A stretch of DNA of 36,755 nt from an uncultured Clostridia bacterium. GTDB lineage: Bacteria; Bacillota; Clostridia; TANB77; CAG-508. Of this stretch, positions 31,761 to 36,755 are shown one piece after another. Numbering within the stretch: the stretch's first letter is position 1; each line of letters starts with the position of its first letter. The stretch lies in assembly GCA_944391825.1 (NCBI GenBank), contig CALXUZ010000007.1, forward strand, positions 1-36,755, written 5' to 3'. The notes below the pieces were generated by a model. That model saw nothing but the letters and a program-made list of their open reading frames with translations, made no database searches and had not been told where the DNA came from. The position numbers and the translations under genes were made by a program.

Positions 31761-31787
31761 AAAGCAGGAATAAAATCCTGCTTTTTT
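31760..31787. terminator. Bidirectional terminator
   Basis: AAAAGCAGGA (31760-31769) pairs perfectly with TCCTGCTTTT (31776-31785), six-base loop, flanked by A and T runs. It serves both convergent genes. Confidence 0.88.
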
Positions 31788-31791
31788 AAGA

Positions 31792-32481
31792 TTATAAATA
31801 AATTCCTAAATATGAAAATACAAATTTTATAATATAGAAAATACCCATAATTAAAGCAAATCTCCAGAAATATGAACCTTTTTTATCTTCATCTGATAGG
31901 TTTTTAAAAGCGAAGAATAAAAGCACAATAGATAAAATATTGCAATATCCGGAAAATGTACTTGTAATTCTAGAAAAGCTAGAGCTAATAATAGTTAATA
32001 GTTCAAGAACAGTAGCTATTACTACAGGGATTTTTGCTATTAAAACACTATTAACAATTGGTAAAAAAGATTTACTTTTATTCTTTTTAAATGCATATAC
32101 TAATCCTGATAATATTGCAATTGTAATAACTGGAGCAACTAGTTCCTTTATAATATCAAAAACATTTCCAAATAAATTTTTGAAAAATAAAGAAAAGCTA
32201 CCATATGTGCTAAATAAAGACCTACTTGCAATACCTAAAATATTAAGTAATAGTATTGCAACAAGCCAAATTACTAAAACTACAATGGCTATTTTAAAGA
32301 ATTTGCTTGCACTATCTGTTGTTACCCTCTTGAGTTCTTCAATAGGGTCTTTAAAAAACGATGAGATAAAGCCTTTTGCTTCTTGAGATGCTTGTTTTAT
32401 ATCAGTATTTTTAAAAGCATCTTTTACTTCGTTTACTGTTTCTATTGCTTCATTTTTTAAATTTTCGTTATTTTCTTCCAT
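31792..32481 (-). CDS. Unknown multi-pass membrane protein
   Basis: 229 residues. Residues 1-58 are a charged cytoplasmic segment with amphipathic helices (AIETVNEVKDAFKNTDIKQ). About five to six membrane helices follow (about 62-84, 108-130, 144-163, 176-193, 203-226). No transporter or enzyme motif is visible; a distant Yip1-like fold is conceivable but unsupported. AAGGAAAGGA precedes the ATG. It ends against the terminator at 31760 and shares the upstream region with the M18 aminopeptidase gene, from which it diverges. Confidence 0.7.
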   Translation of the reverse strand: MEENNENLKNEAIETVNEVKDAFKNTDIKQASQEAKGFISSFFKDPIEELKRVTTDSASKFFKIAIVVLVIWLVAILLLNILGIASRSLFSTYGSFSLFFKNLFGNVFDIIKELVAPVITIAILSGLVYAFKKNKSKSFLPIVNSVLIAKIPVVIATVLELLTIISSSFSRITSTFSGYCNILSIVLLFFAFKNLSDEDKKGSYFWRFALIMGIFYIIKFVFSYLGIYL

Positions 32482-32677
32482 TTAAATCAATCCTTTCCTT
32501 TTAATTTATTATTATTAAACTACAAAATATAAAAAAAGTAAAGAAAAAGTTATTAATTTATATGACATATACATAAATAATATTAATATTTTTAATAAAT
32601 TTTTCCTAAATGGGTATTCTAAAATTAAAATAATATGATACAATGTAATGGACAAAATAAAGAAAGGAGATTTTAAA

Positions 32678-34087
32678 ATGGATAAAAAACAAGCAGAAGA
32701 ATTAAAGGAAAAACTATTTAATAAAAAAGAAAATGGATGGAAGGGAAAATTACAAGAAGATATGGAAAACATTTTTGAATATGCCAAAGGTTATATTAAC
32801 TATATGAACAAATCTAAAACGGAAAGAGAAATTATTGAAAATTCTAAAAAAATTGCAGAGGCACATGGATTTAAAGATATAAAGGATTATCAAAATTTAG
32901 TAGCAGGAGATAAAGTATATTATATTAATCATGAAAAAAGTATGTATTTGGCAATTATTGGAAATAAACCACTAGAAAATGGACTAAATATAATTGGTTC
33001 ACATGCGGACTCTCCAAGATTAGATTTAAAACCAAATCCACTTTATGAAGATTCTGAATTTGCATATTTTAAAACACATTATTATGGTGGAATAAAAAAA
33101 TATCAATGGACAGCTATTCCACTTGCAATTCATGGTGTAATTGTTAAAACAAATGGAGAAAAAATAAAAGTATGTATAGGTGAAGATGAAAAAGATCCTA
33201 TTTTTACCATTACAGATTTACTTCCACACTTAGCACAAGACCAAATGAAGAAAAAGGCTTCTGAAGTTGTAGAAGGGGAAGATTTAAATTTATTAATAGG
33301 TAGTATCCCATTTGATGCAGAAATTCCGGAGGGAGTTAAACTAAACATTTTAAATATTTTAAATGAAAGATATGGAATTACCGAAGCAGATTTGCTAAGT
33401 TCTGAAATAGAATTAGTACCAGCTATGAAGTGCAGAAGTATGGGTTTAGATAATAGCATGGTTGCAGGATATGGTCAAGATGATAAAATTTGCGTTTATA
33501 CATCTTTAACAGCTTTAATGAATATAGAAAATCCAGAAAAAACTGCAGTATGTATAATATCAGACAAAGAGGAAATCGGAAGTATGGGAAATACAGGTAT
33601 GGAATCACATGTGTTTGATACTTTTATTTCTGAGCTTTTGAATAAAATGGAAATAAATAAGCCAAATTTATTAGAAAAAGTTTTCTGTAATTCGAAAATG
33701 TTATCAGCAGATGTGGATACTGGATTAGATCCAATATATAGTAGTGTATCAGATAGAAATAATAGTTCATATTTAGGAAGAGGAGTTGGACTAAATAAAT
33801 ATACAGGTGCAAGGGGAAAATCTGGAGCATCTGACGCCAATGCAGAGTTTGTGGCAGAAGTAAGAAAAATTTTTGAGGAAAATAATATAAGATACCAAAT
33901 TTCAGAACTAGGAAAAGTAGATGTTGGCGGAGGAGGTACAATTGCCTATATTTTAGCAAATAAAGGAATTGAAGTTATAGACTGTGGTGTACCAGTATTA
34001 TCAATGCACTCACCATATGAAGTTACAAGTAAATTCGACTTATATGAAGTATATCGCGGATATGAAGCATTTTGGAAAAATGCATAA
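32678..34087 (+). CDS. apeB: M18 family aspartyl-type aminopeptidase
   Basis: A 469-residue zinc exopeptidase of family M18, which removes N-terminal (often acidic) residues from peptides in the cytoplasm. Motifs: IIGSHADSPRLDLKP with His109, SDKEEIGSMGNTG with D296 and E298-E299, and VLSMHSPYE with His444, the expected metal and catalytic residues. DVDTGLDPIYSSVSDRNN and KTGARGKSGASDANAE-type segments are also conserved. An in-frame ATG at 32648 precedes the ribosome site; ATG 32678, seven bases after AAAGGAGA, is the likely start. Length is normal and the gene is followed by a strong terminator. Confidence 0.93.
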   Translation: MDKKQAEELKEKLFNKKENGWKGKLQEDMENIFEYAKGYINYMNKSKTEREIIENSKKIAEAHGFKDIKDYQNLVAGDKVYYINHEKSMYLAIIGNKPLENGLNIIGSHADSPRLDLKPNPLYEDSEFAYFKTHYYGGIKKYQWTAIPLAIHGVIVKTNGEKIKVCIGEDEKDPIFTITDLLPHLAQDQMKKKASEVVEGEDLNLLIGSIPFDAEIPEGVKLNILNILNERYGITEADLLSSEIELVPAMKCRSMGLDNSMVAGYGQDDKICVYTSLTALMNIENPEKTAVCIISDKEEIGSMGNTGMESHVFDTFISELLNKMEINKPNLLEKVFCNSKMLSADVDTGLDPIYSSVSDRNNSSYLGRGVGLNKYTGARGKSGASDANAEFVAEVRKIFEENNIRYQISELGKVDVGGGGTIAYILANKGIEVIDCGVPVLSMHSPYEVTSKFDLYEVYRGYEAFWKNA

Positions 34088-34089
34088 AA

Positions 34090-34313
34090 ATAAACGGGCT
34101 CTAATACAGAGCCCGTTTTGGAGTTCTTAGCGACCACTGCAAATTTTCCAAAAATCGCAGAGACGATGCACGCCATCACACTCAGTAGGCTTGGGACAAG
34201 CCTACTGAGTGTGATGGCACAGGAGATGGGCTGAGCTTTATGACTGCAGTCACCCACCTTAATCTTGTCCATTTGATCTTTTAACATACTAGACCACTCC
34301 TTTAAATTTTGTA
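34090..34313 (-). ncRNA. GC-rich hairpin transcript, possible ncRNA or small gene
   Basis: Within the 435-base gap 34088-34522 the stretch about 34125-34265 is near 50% GC, unlike the rest of the window. It holds a perfect 21-bp inverted repeat (34172-34192 with 34198-34218) and a five-base GGGAC loop, plus the palindrome GACTGCAGTC (34241-34250 region). A minus-strand -10 box (34320-34325) and the bidirectional terminator at 34092 would bound a transcript of about 225 bases. That strand also has AAAGGAG nine bases before an ATG at 34287, opening a frame MLKDQMDKIKVGDCSHKAQP... with a hydrophobic stretch, but the frame runs through the terminator into apeB antisense, so a protein is less likely than a structured RNA. 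I do not recognise a known RNA class. Confidence 0.42.
34092..34119. terminator. Bidirectional terminator after apeB
   Basis: AAACGGGCTCT (34092-34102) pairs perfectly with AGAGCCCGTTT (34108-34118) around a five-base loop. T tracts lie beyond the stem on both strands, so it can also end the minus-strand transcript from 34313. Confidence 0.9.
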
Positions 34314-34319
34314 CTATAT

Positions 34320-34348
34320 ATTATATGTAATTTGAGCGATAAAAAGAA
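34320..34348 (-). promoter_or_regulatory. Candidate promoter of the hairpin transcript
   Basis: On the minus strand a perfect TATAAT (34320-34325) with a weak TTCTTT (34343-34348) 17 bases upstream. Confidence 0.4.
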
Positions 34349-34434
34349 CAAATAGTACACTAATTAAAAAACTCCATGTAAATTAGCGTATATTCTATTA
34401 TAGCACTTTTAATAATAAATTGCAAATATTTTTA

Positions 34435-34463
34435 TTGAATAATTGGATAATGTATAGTAAAAT
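34435..34463 (+). promoter_or_regulatory. Promoter of the murT-gatD operon
   Basis: TTGAAT (34435-34440) and TAAAAT (34458-34463), 17-base spacer, about 60 bases before the murT start. Confidence 0.55.
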
Positions 34464-34522
34464 GAAAAAATAGAAGGTATAAAATTAAAGTTTATATAAA
34501 AATAGAATTAGGAGTAAGCAAT

Positions 34523-35845
34523 ATGAAAAATTTTTTCATTATAATTATTACAAAAATTATTACAATAACTCTAAAAATATTTGGGAAAAATGCAGGAAAT
34601 TTGCCAGGAAATCTTGCATTAAAATGGGATAAAGATATTTTTAAATATTTTAAAATAAATGGAAAAATAATTGCAGTTACCGGTACAAATGGGAAAACAA
34701 TGACAAATAACTGCATAGCGCAAATATTTAAAGATGGTGGAAAAAAAGTAATTAGCAATTTGCAAGGAAACAACATGGAAACAGGTATATTATCCACGTT
34801 TATTAAAAATTGCACATTAACTGGCAAAATAAAAGCGGATTACATAATACTAGAAACAGATGAAAGTTATGTTCCGGTAGTTTATAAAAAGCTACCATTG
34901 GATTGCCTAATAATTCTAAATTTTTTTAGAGACCAATTAGATAGAAATGGTGAAATGGAAACATTAATACTAAAAATTCAAAAATTTTTAGAAGACTATA
35001 CAGGCAATCTTATACTTAATGCAGACGACCCAAATGTAAGCAGATTATCAAAAGCAAATCCTGAAAATAAAAATATATTTTTCTACTCAATTGACAAATG
35101 CAAAGAATCTGCGGATGAGTTATATGAGGCTGCAGAAGGAACATACTGTCCATTTTGCAAAACGAAATTACAGTATGAATATTACCAATATGCACATATA
35201 GGAAAATTCAAATGTCCTAATTGTGATTATGGAGAAGAAGAAATTTATCAGCTATTAACAGAGATAAGTGTAGATGAAGGGAAATTTTGCATAGGTGGGG
35301 AACAATATAAAACCAAATATGATAGTTTATATGCTTTTTACGATTTAGCTGCTGCTACCGCTGTGGCTAAATTATGTGAAATTCCAGAAGATAGTGTGAA
35401 AAATACAATTAAAGAATTTGCACTAAATAATGGTAGACTAGAAAAATTATTAATTAACAATTGCAAAACTGTTATCAATTTAGCAAAAAATCCAACCGGA
35501 TTTAATGTTAGCTTGCGCATGCTTCAAAAAGATGAAAATAAAAAAGATTTATTACTAGTTTTAAATGATAATGTAGCAGATGGGCGAGATGTATCATGGA
35601 TTTGGGATATTGATTTTAACAATTTATGTGGAGTTCAGAGAATAATTACAGCAGGAACAAGAACATATGATATGGCAATTAGAGTAAAAACAGCAGGGTA
35701 TCCAGCTGAAAAAATTATTCCATGTACAAGTATAAAAGAAGCTGTAGAAAAATTGTATGAAACCGAAAATAAAAAATATGTTATAGCCAATTATACCGCT
35801 ATTCAAAATGTTAGAAAAGAAATAAAAAGTTTTGCGAAAAGCTAA
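34523..35845 (+). CDS. murT: Lipid II isoglutaminyl synthase, MurT subunit
   Basis: A 440-residue Mur-ligase-like protein. With GatD it amidates the alpha-carboxyl of D-Glu in lipid II, giving D-isoglutamine in the peptidoglycan stem. It has an N-terminal hydrophobic helix, the ATP loop VTGTNGKT (52-59), a Mur ligase core (NADDP, about 171), a four-cysteine zinc ribbon (C209, C212, C231, C234) typical of MurT, and the C-terminal DUF1727 domain (LLVLNDNVADGRDVSWIWD). AGGAG lies eight bases before the ATG. It is followed 73 bases later by gatD, the expected partner order. Confidence 0.95.
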   Translation: MKNFFIIIITKIITITLKIFGKNAGNLPGNLALKWDKDIFKYFKINGKIIAVTGTNGKTMTNNCIAQIFKDGGKKVISNLQGNNMETGILSTFIKNCTLTGKIKADYIILETDESYVPVVYKKLPLDCLIILNFFRDQLDRNGEMETLILKIQKFLEDYTGNLILNADDPNVSRLSKANPENKNIFFYSIDKCKESADELYEAAEGTYCPFCKTKLQYEYYQYAHIGKFKCPNCDYGEEEIYQLLTEISVDEGKFCIGGEQYKTKYDSLYAFYDLAAATAVAKLCEIPEDSVKNTIKEFALNNGRLEKLLINNCKTVINLAKNPTGFNVSLRMLQKDENKKDLLLVLNDNVADGRDVSWIWDIDFNNLCGVQRIITAGTRTYDMAIRVKTAGYPAEKIIPCTSIKEAVEKLYETENKKYVIANYTAIQNVRKEIKSFAKS

Positions 35846-35918
35846 TATTATAATTTTGACACTTATTAAGTTTAGAGTTTTAACCAAATTGCACATTTAG
35901 AAAGGAATACTGTAGATT

Positions 35919-36665
35919 ATGGAAGAAATAAAAATTTTGCATTTATATCCTGATATGTTAAATTTATATGGAGATAGGGGAAATGTACAGGCTTTAAAGT
36001 ATCGCGCAGAAAAAAGAGGAATTAATGTAATTATAGATTACTACTATTTAGGTGGTGAGGCCCCTGATTTTTCTCAATATGATATTGTATTTTCTGGTGG
36101 GGGAGCAGATAGCGAACAAGCATTGGTTGCTAATGATATGTTAAAATACAAAGAGCAAATAAAAAAAGCAATTGACGAAGGTGTGTTCTTTTTGCTTGTG
36201 TGTGGCTCTTATCAACTATTTGGAAAATATTACAAAGGAGTTGAAGGAGACATGATTCCTGGGTTAGAAATTTTTGATTACTATACAGAGGCAATTCCAG
36301 ATAGAAAAAAAAGGTGCATTGGTGATATTATTATTGAAGTAGATTTAGATGGCATAAAAACTAAAGTTATAGGATATGAAAATCATGCAGGTCAAACTCA
36401 AAATGTTGAAAAACCATTTGGAATAGTCTTATGTGGACAGGGAAACACATTTGGGGCACAGCAAGAAGGCTTTATGAGAAAAAATGTTATAGCAACATAT
36501 ATACATGGAACATTATTATCAAAAAATCCGGAAATTACGGATTATATAATACAATACGCTTTAGAAAGAAAATATGGAGAAAAAGTTGAACTGGAAAAAT
36601 TAGATGATGCATTTGAAGAAAAGGCAAGAGAGCAGTTGCTAAATAGATATTTGAATAAAAGATAG
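35919..36665 (+). CDS. gatD: Lipid II isoglutaminyl synthase, glutaminase subunit GatD
   Basis: A 248-residue class I glutamine amidotransferase-like protein that supplies ammonia to MurT. The nucleophile elbow is LLVCGSYQ with Cys95 and the catalytic histidine is His196 in YIHGTLLSKNPEI. LHLYPDMLNLYGDRGN at the N-terminus and GYENHAGQT in the middle are characteristic of GatD. Length is normal. AAAGGAA lies about 12 bases before the ATG. The stop is followed by 44 AT-rich bases and the convergent tRNA-Arg. Confidence 0.95.
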   Translation: MEEIKILHLYPDMLNLYGDRGNVQALKYRAEKRGINVIIDYYYLGGEAPDFSQYDIVFSGGGADSEQALVANDMLKYKEQIKKAIDEGVFFLLVCGSYQLFGKYYKGVEGDMIPGLEIFDYYTEAIPDRKKRCIGDIIIEVDLDGIKTKVIGYENHAGQTQNVEKPFGIVLCGQGNTFGAQQEGFMRKNVIATYIHGTLLSKNPEITDYIIQYALERKYGEKVELEKLDDAFEEKAREQLLNRYLNKR

Positions 36666-36709
36666 CAAATAAAAAAATAAAATTTACAAACAACTAAAAT
36701 CTTTAAAAA

Positions 36710-36755
<46 letters not shown>

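Noticed and set aside
33946..34287. A 113-codon minus-strand frame reaching into apeB
   Set aside because: It has a good ribosome site, but its second half is antisense to the apeB end and it crosses a strong bidirectional terminator, so a full-length protein is unlikely. The upstream part is kept as an RNA candidate.

Overview
The window is about 36.8 kb of very AT-rich DNA from a Gram-positive anaerobe, most likely an uncultured gut member of the class Clostridia. This rests on the base composition, purine-rich Shine-Dalgarno sites, the MurT/GatD lipid II amidation pair, VanW and DUF378 proteins, a clostridial-style prepilin-like protein and many TTGACA/TATAAT promoters. The standard code is used: UAG ends several intact genes. 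No rRNA, CRISPR array, complete insertion sequence or phage was seen.

Layout. 1-5.4 kb: possible IS21-type end repeats, a damaged prepilin-like gene, a CBM25-like protein, an S24-type repressor, a VanW/G5 surface protein, tRNA-Lys(CTT) and an N-terminally short HAM1/RdgB homologue. 5.5-8.5 kb: CorA transporter, DUF378 protein and an ABC-F ATPase. 8.5-19 kb, minus strand: a 2478-residue NRPS, a seven-TM histidine kinase starting 21 bases after it, and a REC-HD-GYP response regulator. 19.3-22.1 kb: HtrA-like protease and a FAD/Rieske oxidoreductase. 22.1-25.1 kb: a possible type I toxin-antitoxin locus, a membrane-anchored ECF sigma factor with a small membrane partner, and a J-domain protein. 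25.1-28.2 kb: a three-gene operon under a consensus promoter, ending in a VirD4-like coupling ATPase with no other conjugation gene visible. 28.5-32.5 kb: SbcD-like nuclease, an SbcC/YhaN-like ATPase broken by one in-frame UAA, and an unknown membrane protein. 32.6-36.7 kb: M18 aminopeptidase, a GC-rich hairpin transcript candidate, MurT, GatD and the 3' part of tRNA-Arg(TCT) at the window edge.

The most interesting system is the NRPS locus. Its order is C-A-T-C-A-T-reductase. The two A-domain ten-residue codes read as DVQFIAHVAK (proline-like) and DAFWLGGTFK (valine-like), so an N-acyl-Pro-Val aldehyde is predicted. This architecture resembles gut clostridial NRPSs that make peptide-aldehyde protease inhibitors. 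The close kinase and the HD-GYP regulator suggest a product-sensing or cyclic-di-GMP link.

The intergenic spaces hold a dispersed REP-like hairpin family with GGGAC half-sites (8459, 20461, a diverged inverted copy near 19205, a relative at 28253). Two copies 47/50 identical lie immediately after stop codons.
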